Below are positions 6,939 through 16,100 of a stretch of 39,831 bases of DNA, one piece after another. The stretch's first letter is position 1; each line of letters begins with the position of its first letter. The DNA comes from Bacteroidia bacterium (GTDB lineage: Bacteria > Bacteroidota > Bacteroidia > Bacteroidales > Azobacteroidaceae). Position numbers and translations under genes: made by a program. The notes under the pieces were generated by a model, which ran no database searches, was not told the origin of the DNA, and saw only the letters and a list, made by a program, of their open reading frames with translations. Where the stretch lies: contig BNWW01000017.1 of the NCBI GenBank assembly GCA_025999115.1, forward strand, positions 1-39,831. The letters run 5' to 3'.

Positions 6939-8471
6939 ATGAATCGAATAAAAAAAATACTTGTCCTTTTATTTTTTGTCCTTTCAATCAACGGATTACA
7001 CGCGCAACACGCCGTTGAAACGCCTAAATTGATCATCAGCATCACGATTGACCAATTGCGAGGCGATTATTTACAATATTTCGGTCATACTTTCGGTGAA
7101 AAAGGTTTTAAACGCTTGATGCGCGAGGGTTTATATTATTCTTCGGTCAATTTCGATTTTCCCAATTTAAGCGAATCGTCTGCTATCGCAAGCATTTACA
7201 CAGGAACAGACCCGTTTCATCACGGAATTACCGGCGATAAACAATTCGATTTCACGAATAATAAAGAAGTTAGTATCATAAAAGACGACAATTTCATGGG
7301 CAATTACACCACCGAGCACGTTTCGCCTTTGGTCTTGCAAGCCTCGACCGTCGGCGATGAATTAAAAATCGCATCCAAAGGACAAAGCAAGGTCTTTTCC
7401 ATCGCCCCGAATGCTGTCGCCGCGCTCTTTTCCGCCGGTCGATACGCCAACGCGGCTTTCTGGTTGGACGATTTCAACGGAAAATGGGCAACCACCACCT
7501 ATTACAAAGATATACCCGATTATATCGACCGCTTCAACACGACCGAAGCCATCGGAAACTATCCCGAACGGCAATGGAATCAATCCTATCCGTTGTACAC
7601 CGGATTTCCTTATACCGAACGCACAGCGCCATTTTCGTATCTTTTCACAAAAAACGACAACGACCGCTATAAAAAAATCAAAAAAACGGCCTTAATCAAT
7701 TCCGAAATTACACTTTTGGCCGGAAAAATTTTTGAAAAAGCCGGATTTACACGGAACACTTGTCCCGACTTTTTATCGCTGACTTATTATGCCGGCAATT
7801 ATCCTTACAGCAGCCAACCAACCGAATACAGCGCCGAAATTCAGGATATTTATCACTGTCTGGATAAGGAAATCGAAAAATTAATTGATATGATTGACCG
7901 GAAAATCGGATTAAAACACGTTTTAATCATCTTAACTTCAACCGGTTACTACGATGCCATAAAAACGCCGGCGAACAACATCAAACCTTTCGGTGAATTT
8001 TATCCCACTCGCTGCACTTCGCTCTTAAATATGTACCTCATGGCAATTTACGGGCAAGGCAATTGGGTAAACGGCTATTTCGACCGGCAAATTTTCCTCA
8101 ATAAAAAATTAGCGGAAGAAAAAGCGGTTGCATGGAATGATTTAGTCCGGAAATCGGCTGATTTTGTTGTCCAATTCAGTGGAATACAAGACGTTACATT
8201 AAAAGAAGCGAATCAAAAACGTGGCGGCGATATTTTTATCGAATTGCAGCCGGGATGGATAATCGCAAACGAAAATTCGACACAACCGGTACCTTTACGG
8301 GAAAAAATTGTTTTAGCGCCACTCTTCTTTTTCGGCGAAAATATTCCTCAAAAACACGTTGCCCGCACGGTAAAAGTGACGGAAATTGCACCTACATTAA
8401 CTTATCTTTTGCGGATTCATGCACCTAATGCTTGTAAGGATAAACCGTTGGATGAAATTTTCAAATTCTAA
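6939..8471 (+). CDS. Exported PafA-like alkaline phosphatase homologue, probable pseudoenzyme
   Basis: The protein has 510 residues. The first 23 (MNRIKKILVLLFFVLSINGLHAQ) form a signal peptide. The fold signature is clear: LIISITIDQLRGDYL (Asp38), FGEKGFKRLMREGL (52-65), SIYTGTDPFHHGITGD (85-100) and SLLNMYLMAIYGQG (361-374) all occur in the Bacteroidetes alkaline phosphatase/phosphodiesterase family. The metal-binding motifs are degenerate. Where the family has an Asp-x-x-x-His segment this protein has YAGNYPYS (284-291). Where it has Ser-Asp-His-Gly it has TSTG (333-336). The last His motif, near Thr-His-Val-Pro, is replaced around 452-462. Asp38 is retained. It may bind a ligand or act structurally rather than catalyse. 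The family call is firm; loss of activity is inferred from an alignment by eye. Confidence 0.8.
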   Translation: MNRIKKILVLLFFVLSINGLHAQHAVETPKLIISITIDQLRGDYLQYFGHTFGEKGFKRLMREGLYYSSVNFDFPNLSESSAIASIYTGTDPFHHGITGDKQFDFTNNKEVSIIKDDNFMGNYTTEHVSPLVLQASTVGDELKIASKGQSKVFSIAPNAVAALFSAGRYANAAFWLDDFNGKWATTTYYKDIPDYIDRFNTTEAIGNYPERQWNQSYPLYTGFPYTERTAPFSYLFTKNDNDRYKKIKKTALINSEITLLAGKIFEKAGFTRNTCPDFLSLTYYAGNYPYSSQPTEYSAEIQDIYHCLDKEIEKLIDMIDRKIGLKHVLIILTSTGYYDAIKTPANNIKPFGEFYPTRCTSLLNMYLMAIYGQGNWVNGYFDRQIFLNKKLAEEKAVAWNDLVRKSADFVVQFSGIQDVTLKEANQKRGGDIFIELQPGWIIANENSTQPVPLREKIVLAPLFFFGENIPQKHVARTVKVTEIAPTLTYLLRIHAPNACKDKPLDEIFKF

Positions 8472-8520
8472 CCTTATAGCAAATTGGTGGAATTTTATTT
8501 AGCCGGCAATCAGGGCAAAC

Positions 8521-8585
8521 CTTAAGTGTGCCACGGACACAATATTGGGCGGCGTCATGTTGATCGCGTAGCGCGACATCTCCTG
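8521..8585. repeat. REP-like palindromes (copy related to 168-190)
   Basis: Within 65 bases there are two short imperfect hairpins: GTGT-gccacgg-ACAC at 8526-8540 and CGCG-tag-CGCG at 8564-8574. The second is followed by ACAT, giving GCGTAGCGCGACAT. The left repeat near the transposase remnant reads GCGTAGCTGCGACAT and is likewise close to an ATATTGGG. This suggests a dispersed repeat family mobilised by the RAYT-type transposase. The rest of 8472-8800 shows nothing I can name. Confidence 0.5.
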
Positions 8586-8800
8586 AAAATCGTTAATCGC
8601 ACTTTGATATTTAATTAAAATTTCCCCAAAAAAGATTAAATTATATTGAATAAATCTTCATCGTTTTTTGTTCTGTACGGTTACATGATAATTGTCTGCA
8701 AAGCTAAAAAATGCGCATGATATATACAGAGGTCATATCTGTCTTTATAAAAGGTTTCATAAAAAACTTTTGAAAAAAGTTGTCGGGGGCGGTATCGTTT

Positions 8801-8906
8801 CCGTGGGTTGCGCACAATCCTGCGGATTGGCTTACCCACGGCTAATAATATGTACATCCTTCGGATGTGGGGGATATATCCCCAATATGTGACCCTCACG
8901 AGGGTC
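8801..8906. repeat. Array of five short palindromes
   Basis: In 106 bases I see CCGTGGGT (8801-8808) pairing with ACCCACGG (8834-8841), enclosing CAATCC-tgc-GGATTG (8815-8829). These are followed by ACATCC-ttc-GGATGT (8854-8868), GGGGATATATCCCC (8870-8883) and GACCCT-cacg-AGGGTC (8891-8906). All stems are perfect. They lie in the 487-bp gap ahead of the broken gene at 8959, ending 52 bases before its ATG. They may be leader RNA structures or clustered REP elements. No T-run marks any as a terminator. Confidence 0.7.
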
Positions 8907-8958
8907 TGGAAGATTTTTTAAGTTTAATTTTTTATAAACAAATTAAATTTTTAGAACA

Positions 8959-9913
8959 ATGAAAAAGATGTTTCAAATGAGTTTGTTCCTGCTTTTGTTG
9001 GGAATAATGAGTGTAAACGCATAGGTGCATATCGGTTCCGACGAGAATCCCCATTTGGGAGCTGTTTTGGATGTAACCAACCCCAATGAACAGGGTTTGT
9101 TACTGCCGAATGTGAAATTAACTAACGTAGATGTGTGGCAGCCTGTTCCGGGCGTTGCTGCTGATGGTATGGTAGTCTTTTCCGATGGTTCCGGCGGTTT
9201 GATTGCAGGGATTTATATTTGGAATAATGGTAAATGGCGTTTACTGACCGGTAATACCGACGGTGCTGTAACCGGTGTAACGGTAAATCCTACAACCTTG
9301 AACTTTACCACTACTACCACTCAAATATTGATACCCATAATCGCTCCCGCAGAAGCTGTCAATAGAAATGTAACTTGGAATTCAAGCGATGAAAGTGTTG
9401 CAACTGTTTCAAGTAGTGGCGTAGTAGCTCCTGTTAACAATGGTACTGCTACCATTACTGTAAAAACTGATAATGGCAGTAAAACAGCTACTTGCCAGGT
9501 AAATGTAAATCTCTCTAATTATACAATTATCGGAGGCGCTTATGCCGGGCCATCGACTTCAACACTAAATGGAAGTAACTCTGGTAAGATATCTACGACT
9601 CAATTTACAGATTTCGGATTTTCTTCAACGGGCGATTTGGAACTGAGCGCCCTCGAAGCTATTTCCTCTTACTCTTGGGAACAGGCTCAAACAACTTGTA
9701 ATGCTTTGGGCAGCAACTGGCGTTTGCCCAATATTGCTGAATTAAGTAATTTGTATTCCAATAAGGATACTTACTGGTTCTATCCGAACTCCTATTGGAC
9801 TAGTACGGAGCGTTGATGGTGCGCTCGCTTGGAACGTCTATTTCGCTAATGGGAGCTACAACTACGCCTATAAGACAGATCCCTGCCATGTTCGCTGTGT
9901 CAGGAGTCTTTAA
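8959..9913 (+). pseudogene. Broken exported protein with Big2 and DUF1566/FISUMP-like domain
   Basis: ATG 8959 opens a signal peptide ending SVNA. Codon 22, the position where the usual mature-end Gln (CAG) is expected, is TAG (9022-9024). The frame then continues for over 260 codons: VHIGSDENPHLGAVLDVTNP, typical of Bacteroidetes surface proteins, then a Big2 immunoglobulin-like domain (VTVNPTTLNFT to VNVN), then SWEQAQTTCNALGSNWRLPN, a DUF1566/FISUMP-like fold. A second lesion, one extra base near 9813, brings TGA at 9814-9816. Removing it restores DGALAWNVYFANGSYN and CHVRCVRSL ending at TAA 9911-9913, the expected C-terminus. A GTG at 9025 could restart translation but would lack export. 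TAG is a genuine stop elsewhere here (secE), so readthrough is unlikely. Confidence 0.8.
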
Positions 9914-10064
9914 CAATTTGACTTTTAACAATTTAAAGCGAATACCCCATTAAAGAGAGTCGAAAAATATTTTTGAACAAACAGGGTATTAAAACAGAAT
10001 AAAAATGGATATATCAGGCATAATCTTTTTAGAAGATGGTAACGTGAATTCAGTTCGTGGGTAC

Positions 10065-10862
10065 TCATTGAAATCTCCGTTGCCGCATCGCCTCAAACGT
10101 CAGAATAGCGGTTGAAACCGAAACATTGAGGGAATCGATGACGCCGCGCATCGGGATTTTAATGCGTTGACCGGCATTTTTTAACCAGAAATCAGTTAAT
10201 CCGCCGGCTTCCGTTCCCATTACAATGGCAGAGGGAGAAGTAAAATCGGTTTCGTGGTACCATTGAGCAGCTGTGAGTTCAGCCGCAAATGTCCGAATAT
10301 TTTTGGTTTTCAGGAAATTGAAAACACTTTCATTCGTTCCTATGGCTACCGGAACTGTAAAAATGCACCCGACACTCGAACGAATTACGTTGGAATTGTA
10401 CATATCGGTCAGCGCATCACAAACCACAACGGCATCGGCATGAGCGGCATCGGCCGTTCGCAAAATGGCGCCGAGATTTCCGGGTTTTTCCACCGCTTCC
10501 AACACAATAACCAACGGATTTTCAGGCAATTGTAAATCGGATAGGGAATGATTTTTCGGTTTTGCCAAAGCCAAAATACCGTCGGAACTTTCGCGATAAG
10601 CGATTTTTTGGAAAACGGCTTCGCTCACTTCATAAATCAGATTTTGCGGAAACGATTGCAGCACTTCAGGATAATCGGTCGCAGCAAACAGTTCGGAACA
10701 AAGGTACACCGAATCGAATGAATATTTTCCGGCAATGGCCAGACTGATTTCACGGGCGCCTTCGATCAAAAATAAACCTTGCGATTTACGTTCACGCGCT
10801 TTGATTCCCAATTTTTGAATGTTTTTGATGCGGTTATTTTGCAGGCTCGTTATCCGTTCCAT
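10065..10862 (-). CDS. TrmH/SpoU-family RNA 2'-O-methyltransferase
   Basis: This 265-residue protein methylates ribose 2'-OH in rRNA or tRNA using SAM; the target base cannot be told from sequence. An N-terminal substrate-binding domain (EGAREISLAI at 34-43) precedes the SPOUT knot. Motif 1 is KPGNLGAILRTADA (126-139) with the catalytic Arg. Motif 2 is IVMGTEAGGL (213-222). Motif 3 is IPMRGVIDSLNVSVSTAI (236-253). I take ATG 10860-10862 (MERITSLQNNRIKNI) because it matches the family N-terminus. The longer frame to 10928 runs far into the upstream gene. The chosen start overlaps that gene by 29 bases. Confidence 0.9.
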   Translation of the reverse strand: MERITSLQNNRIKNIQKLGIKARERKSQGLFLIEGAREISLAIAGKYSFDSVYLCSELFAATDYPEVLQSFPQNLIYEVSEAVFQKIAYRESSDGILALAKPKNHSLSDLQLPENPLVIVLEAVEKPGNLGAILRTADAAHADAVVVCDALTDMYNSNVIRSSVGCIFTVPVAIGTNESVFNFLKTKNIRTFAAELTAAQWYHETDFTSPSAIVMGTEAGGLTDFWLKNAGQRIKIPMRGVIDSLNVSVSTAILTFEAMRQRRFQ

Positions 10863-11202
10863 CCGGTTTATTTTTCTTTTCTTCGTAATCGCGAATAAAA
10901 ACCACATAAGTAAGCAGGAGTGATGCAACCAACAGGCAAACGATCCATTCGTTTTGTCTGCTGTACATCAGCCAAGCCGAAACCGGAAACATCAACGCCG
11001 CAATGGCTTGCTGAATATTCAACCGTTTCAAGCGCAAATTATTGCCTTTATAAGGGGTTATCAAAAAAAGGACGGCCAATCCTACGCTTGCCGCCGCATA
11101 CAGATAAGGCACGATCGTCCATTCGGTTAGATAAAGCACAGCCGAAACCATCAGCAAAATGCCGAAAAAATAAAATAAATACGTTTTTACAGGCCAATTC
11201 AT
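10834..11202 (-). CDS. Small integral membrane protein, function unknown
   Basis: This 122-residue protein has four likely transmembrane helices (about 7-25, 30-48, 62-80 and 86-103) and a charged C-terminal tail (DYEEKKNKPDGTDNEPAK). I recognise no motif. It lies 6 bases after the DivIC-like gene and overlaps the methyltransferase gene, so all three are probably cotranscribed. Codon use and membrane pattern argue for a real gene. Confidence 0.75.
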   Translation of the reverse strand: MNWPVKTYLFYFFGILLMVSAVLYLTEWTIVPYLYAAASVGLAVLFLITPYKGNNLRLKRLNIQQAIAALMFPVSAWLMYSRQNEWIVCLLVASLLLTYVVFIRDYEEKKNKPDGTDNEPAK

Positions 11203-11208
11203 GGTTAG

Positions 11209-11514
11209 TTATTTGATGAGAAACAATTCTTCGTGGGATTTGAGCATCCGGTATTGTTCGCGAGCCAATTTTTCCAGTGTTTCATTATCGCTGTGCAAAG
11301 CGTCTAATTGGCGTTGACTTTCCGCTTGATGCAAACGACTTTCATCGATTCTATTTTCCAATTCATTGATTTTCAAATCATAACCGACACGTTTATCCAA
11401 ACGGCTTTCTCCGGCGCACACAAATAAAACCACAAAAATGATAACGGTAATACTGTATTTATTCAACTTCAACTTGGTCGCTACGGATTTTAAAAATGAA
11501 AATATGCGTTCCAT
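11209..11514 (-). CDS. DivIC/FtsB-family septum formation protein
   Basis: The product has 101 residues. A short cytoplasmic N-terminus is followed by one transmembrane helix (about 20-37, YSITVIIFVVLFVCAG). A coiled coil with regular hydrophobic spacing covers about 45-88 (INELENRIDESRLHQAE onward). A short C-terminal segment contains LAREQYRML, which matches the family pattern around the conserved Glu/Arg-Tyr. FtsB/DivIC proteins link early and late divisome parts with FtsL and FtsQ. Its -7 element lies 17-24 bases upstream. Confidence 0.85.
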   Translation of the reverse strand: MERIFSFLKSVATKLKLNKYSITVIIFVVLFVCAGESRLDKRVGYDLKINELENRIDESRLHQAESQRQLDALHSDNETLEKLAREQYRMLKSHEELFLIK

Positions 11515-11530
11515 AAAAAGACAATTTTGA

Positions 11531-11538
11531 CAAAAGTA
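11531..11538 (-). promoter_or_regulatory. -7 element for the DivIC-like operon
   Basis: On the minus strand this reads TACTTTTG (TAnnTTTG), 17 bases ahead of the start at 11514. No TTTG box is evident upstream. Confidence 0.4.
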
Positions 11539-11562
11539 GTGAATAATTTTTATTTTTTGTGA

Positions 11563-12051
11563 TTATTGGAATAAAAAACGAAATTCGTCTTCAAAATTCG
11601 GTGTAAAAATCGATTGACCAAGGTTTTGACGAATCCGTTCTACCGGCCAAAATTCAACGGCATCGATTTCGACGGGATCGAAACAAAAATTGCCTTCGTA
11701 AATCGCTCTGTAAGAATAAACTAACTCTTTTTCAATTTCCGATTCAAAAACGTATGAACGAATAAATTCGGGTATAAAATTGTGAACGCCCAATTCTTCT
11801 GCTACTTCGCGTTTCAAAGCTTCTTCGACGGTTTCGCCAAAATCGACATGACCACCTACCGAAGTATCCCATTTCCCGGGCTGAATATCTTTATGCGCCG
11901 AACGTTTTTGTAACAACAATTCGCCTTTCGTATTAAAAATGTGCAGATGAATAACCGGATGCAACAGTTTACTTCCGCTATGACACTCACTTCGTGTGGC
12001 TTTTCCGATTACTTTTCCGGTCGGATCGACCAAAGGAAATAATTCGTCCAT
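11563..12051 (-). CDS. Nudix hydrolase (isopentenyl-diphosphate isomerase-like subgroup)
   Basis: The product has 162 residues. The Nudix box GGHVDFGETVEEALKREV continues into AEELGV and fits Gx5Ex7REUxEExGU without change, so metal-dependent pyrophosphohydrolysis is expected. The opening MDELFPLVDPTGKVIGKATR and HPVIHLHIFNTKGELLLQKR are typical of the YfcD/IDI-like Nudix group, whose substrates are poorly known. I start it at ATG 12049-12051. The frame stays open to 12309, but that extension is the nucleotidyltransferase gene read out of frame and crosses a terminator-like hairpin. Confidence 0.88.
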   Translation of the reverse strand: MDELFPLVDPTGKVIGKATRSECHSGSKLLHPVIHLHIFNTKGELLLQKRSAHKDIQPGKWDTSVGGHVDFGETVEEALKREVAEELGVHNFIPEFIRSYVFESEIEKELVYSYRAIYEGNFCFDPVEIDAVEFWPVERIRQNLGQSIFTPNFEDEFRFLFQ

Positions 12052-12161
12052 GAAATAATTTTCTGGCAAACTAAATTTATTCGTGTGTTTTATAAACTTT
12101 TTTGTAACTATTCTGTTATATATTACAGATAAAAGAACGTTATAAAAAGAAAAAAGATGAA

Positions 12162-12195
12162 AGCCGGGAAAAAAGGGTTCTTCTCCGGCTTTTTT
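12162..12195. terminator. Terminator-like hairpin after the nucleotidyltransferase gene
   Basis: AGCCGG (12162-12167) pairs with CCGGCT (12185-12190) around a 17-base loop. T-rich runs lie on both sides (TTTTT at 12191-12195 on plus; a run reading CTTTTTTC on minus just beyond). It sits 18-51 bases after the minus-strand stop at 12213 and probably ends or reduces transcription coming from rpoBC and the sugar nucleotidyltransferase. Confidence 0.6.
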
Positions 12196-12212
12196 ACATT
12201 TTGAATACCAAC

Positions 12213-13118
12213 TTAAAACAATTTCGCCGGATATTCGCCTTTGTCCAGCAATTCTTGAATTTTTGCTACCACCGCCGGACGGTCTTCGGCATACGTTACG
12301 CCAAACCATTTTGACGGTGTATCCAAAACTTTCACTTTGGCTTTTCCATTCACAATCAGATGATTAACCACCAACGGAATGAAAAATTCGGCTTTCAAAT
12401 TCGCTTGATTTTCTTTCAGGAAATCAACAAACAATTGATTCGAATAATCGAAATATTCGGGTGTGAAACCCCACATATTCATCGAAACCGGTGCATTTTC
12501 GGCGATAGGAACCAAACGGTCGTTTTCGTCTTTGTATTTGATTTGTCCATCGGTATCGCGAATAATATAGGTGCGTTCTACCACCGAAGTCAAATAACCA
12601 TTTTCGTCGGTTATGCAAACGCCACGAGCCACCGAACCGCTTTCCGATAAAGTGTTGCCTACTCGATACCCAATCATCGAATAAGTATCTTGCTTATCTT
12701 CAATTGATTGCAAAAAGTCGGCCAATACTTGAAAACTTTCCCGTCCGTAAAAATCGTCGGCATTGATTACGGCAAACGGTTCGCGAATGACACCTTCGCC
12801 CATCATCACGGCGTGATTGGTTCCCCAAGGTTTCGTGCGCTCGGCAGGAACGGTAAATCCGGCGGGCAAAGCGTCCAATCCTTGAAATACCAATTCCGTC
12901 GGAATGACATTTTCGTATTTTTTCAGGATTTTTTCGCGAAAATCCTGTTCAAAATCCTTGCGAATCACAAAAACTACTTTTCCAAAGCCACCTCTCACAG
13001 CATCGAAAATCGAATAATCCATGATGGTTTCTCCGTTGGGACCTAATCCGTCCAATTGTTTCAATCCGCCATAACGACTACCCATTCCAGCAGCCAAAAC
13101 AAATAATGTGGGTTTCAT
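12213..13118 (-). CDS. Sugar-phosphate nucleotidyltransferase-like protein
   Basis: This 301-residue protein begins TLFVLAAGMGSRYGGLKQLD, the NTP-binding signature of GT-A-type nucleotidyltransferases (LAAGxGxR...K). It also contains FAVINADDFYGRESF (about residues 114-128), where the Asp pair should bind the metal-nucleotide. It probably couples a nucleoside triphosphate to a sugar-1-phosphate, but which sugar is not readable. Unlike the common UDP-glucose pyrophosphorylase it has a distinct C-terminal half (EYFDYSNQLFVDFLKENQ). It follows rpoC after 23 bases, so it may be read through from the rpoBC operon. Confidence 0.85.
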   Translation of the reverse strand: MKPTLFVLAAGMGSRYGGLKQLDGLGPNGETIMDYSIFDAVRGGFGKVVFVIRKDFEQDFREKILKKYENVIPTELVFQGLDALPAGFTVPAERTKPWGTNHAVMMGEGVIREPFAVINADDFYGRESFQVLADFLQSIEDKQDTYSMIGYRVGNTLSESGSVARGVCITDENGYLTSVVERTYIIRDTDGQIKYKDENDRLVPIAENAPVSMNMWGFTPEYFDYSNQLFVDFLKENQANLKAEFFIPLVVNHLIVNGKAKVKVLDTPSKWFGVTYAEDRPAVVAKIQELLDKGEYPAKLF

Positions 13119-13141
13119 AAATTACTTACTTATTATAGTGA

Positions 13142-16100
13142 TTAATCTTCCATTAACGCTTTCAAATTGCGACGATTTTGAGATGCTTGCGCCCGTTCGA
13201 AATCTTCTTTATTTCCAACAATAATTTTGTCGTATTCTTTCAAACCGGTACCGGCAGGTATCAAATGTCCGCAAATCACGTTTTCTTTCATTCCTTCCAA
13301 ACGATCGACTTTCGCTCTGATAGCAGCTTCGTTCAACACTTTTGTGGTTTCTTGGAACGAAGCGGCCGACATAAAACTGGTCGTCTGCAAAGCAGCGCGG
13401 GTAATTCCTTGCAACACCTGATTGGCGGTTGCGGGAATGGCGTCGCGCGTTTCAATCAATTTCATATCGCGGCGTTTCAAAGCCGAATTTTCATCGCGCA
13501 GTTTACGCGCCGTTACGATTTGCCCCGGTTTCAAATTGGGCGAATCGCCGGACTCAATGACCACTTTTTTACCCCAAATGCGGTCGTTTTCTTCCATAAC
13601 GTCATGTTTATCAGCCAATTGTTGTTCCAAAAAGAGGGTATCACCCGGTTCCACAATTTCGACTTTACGCATCATTTGACGAACGATTACTTCAAAATGT
13701 TTGTCATTGATTTTTACCCCTTGCAAACGGTAAACGTCTTGTACTTCATTCACAATGTATTCCTGAACGGCTGTAGGCCCTTTGATGGCCAAAATATCGG
13801 AAGGCGTAATGGCTCCGTCCGACAGCGGCGTACCGGCGCGAACGTAGTCGTTTTCCTGTACCAAAATTTGCTTCGACAACGGAATCAGATAGGTTTTATA
13901 TTCGCCTGTACGTGAGGTTACAATTACTTCCCGGTTACCGCGTTTGATTTTTCCGAACGAAATTTCGCCGTCGATTTCGGTAACTACCGCCGGATTCGAC
14001 GGGTTACGCGCTTCAAACAACTCGGTTACACGCGGAAGACCTCCCGTGATGTCGCCCGTTTTACCAACGGCGCGAGGCATTTTAACCAAAACTTCTCCCA
14101 ATTTGACTATATCGCCTTCTTCTTTTATCACGTGAGCGCTCAACGGTAAGTTGTAGGTACGCAAAATCGTACCGCTAGCATCCACAATATGAGCTGCCGG
14201 AACTTTCGTTTTATCACGTGATTCAACAATAATCTTTTCTTTCAAACCGGTTTGTTCATCGTACTCGTTTTTATAAGTAACGTTTTCAATTACGCTTTCA
14301 AATTCGAGTTTACCGCCAACTTCCGATACGATAACGGCATTGAACGGGTCCCATTCCAACACTACATCGCCTTTTTTCAGCACATCGCCGCTTTTGAAGA
14401 ACAATTTTGCTGCGTAAGGAACGTTGTGTGTAGCCAAACTGATTTTTGTATTCGGGTCCACAATCCGCAATTCCGACTGACGGCTTACCACGATTTGATT
14501 CACGGTTCCGGTTTCGTCGGTCGCTTCAACGGTACGCAACTCGTCGATTTCCAAGATACCGTCGTATTTCGATACGATATTGTTTTCGGTAGCAATATTG
14601 GCGGCAACCCCTCCGACGTGGAATGTACGCAATGTCAACTGCGTTCCCGGTTCACCGATAGATTGTGCGGCAATCACGCCCACAGCCTCCCCTTTTTGAA
14701 CCATCCGGTTGGTGGCCAAGTTGCGGCCGTAACATTTGGCGCAAACGCCTTTCTTCGATTCGCAAGTCAATACCGAGCGGATTTCCACTCGTTCAATTGG
14801 AGAATCTTCGATGGCTTTTGCAATATCTTCGGTGATTTCTTCGCCTTCGCGCACTAAAATTTCACCCGTAATCGGATGTTGGATGGTGTGAACCGAAACG
14901 CGACCCAAAATGCGTTCGTAGAGCGAAGCTACCACATCTTCGTTATTTTTCAACTCGGTAGCTTCCAGACCGCGCAAAGTACCGCAGTCTTCTTCGTTGA
15001 TAATCACGTCGTGCGAAACATCAACCAAACGACGTGTCAGGTAACCGGCATCGGCCGTTTTCAAAGCCGTATCGGCCAAACCTTTACGTGCACCGTGAGT
15101 AGAAATGAAGTATTCCAACACCGACAAACCTTCCTTGAAATTCGACAAAATCGGGTTTTCAATGATCTGACCGCCTTCCGCCCCACTCTTTTGAGGTTTC
15201 GCCATCAAACCACGCATACCGGAAAGCTGGCGAATCTGTTCTTTCGAACCGCGGGCGCCGGAATCCAACATCATGTAAACCGAGTTAAATCCTTGATTAT
15301 CAGAACTTAACTGTTTCATCAAAATATCAGATAAACGTGAATTGACGTGAGTCCAAGTATCAATAATCTGATTATAACGTTCGTTGTAGGTAATCAAACC
15401 CATATTGTAGTTGGCAAGGATTTGTTCCACTTCGTCGTAGCCTTCCTGTACCAATTTTTCTTTTTCTTTCGGAATGATAATATCTTCCAGATTGAACGAC
15501 AAGCCGCCCTTGAAGGCCATAATGTAACCGAGATTCTTGATGTCGTCCAAGAATTGAGCGGTACGAGCTACTCCACAAATCTTGATAACCTTACCGATAA
15601 TATCGCGCAAAGATTTTTTTGACAGGATTTCGTTGATGTAACCCACTTCTTTCGGCGTAAATTCATTGACCATCACACGACCCACCGAAGTTTCAATGCT
15701 GTGCTTAATGAAATTTCCTTCGCCATCTATATCATCTACAATTACTTGCACCGGAGCGTGAATATCCACTTTTCCTTCATTATACGCGATAACGGCTTCT
15801 TCGGGACCATAAAATTTCAGACCTTCGCCTTTGGCTCCTTTACGCAGTTTGGTAATGTAGAACAATCCCAACACCATGTCTTGTGAAGGCACGGTAATCG
15901 GCGCGCCATTGGCCGGATTCAAAATATTGTGCGAAGCCAACATCAACATTTGCGCTTCCAAAATCGCTTCATTTCCAAGCGGAAGATGCACAGCCATTTG
16001 GTCGCCGTCGAAGTCGGCATTGAACGCCGTACACGAAAGCGGATGCAATTGGATCGCCTTTCCTTCAATCATTTTCGGTTGGAAAGCTTGGATACCCAAA

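Noticed and set aside
8801..8906. CRISPR array or riboswitch reading of the palindrome cluster
   Set aside because: The palindromes differ from one another, there are no regular spacers, and I see no conserved riboswitch core or terminator; they are better described as clustered hairpins.
9022..9024. Reassigned TAG codon or programmed readthrough in the surface gene
   Set aside because: secE in the same window ends with TAG in the normal place, and the gene carries a second, unrelated lesion, so decay is simpler.
10005..10115. 37-codon plus-strand ORF starting MDISGIIFLED
   Set aside because: It overlaps the 3' end of the TrmH-family gene on the other strand and has no recognisable likeness or promoter.
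12052..12309. Long N-terminal extension of the Nudix hydrolase
   Set aside because: It is the nucleotidyltransferase gene read out of frame and crosses a terminator-like hairpin; the Nudix protein begins at 12051.
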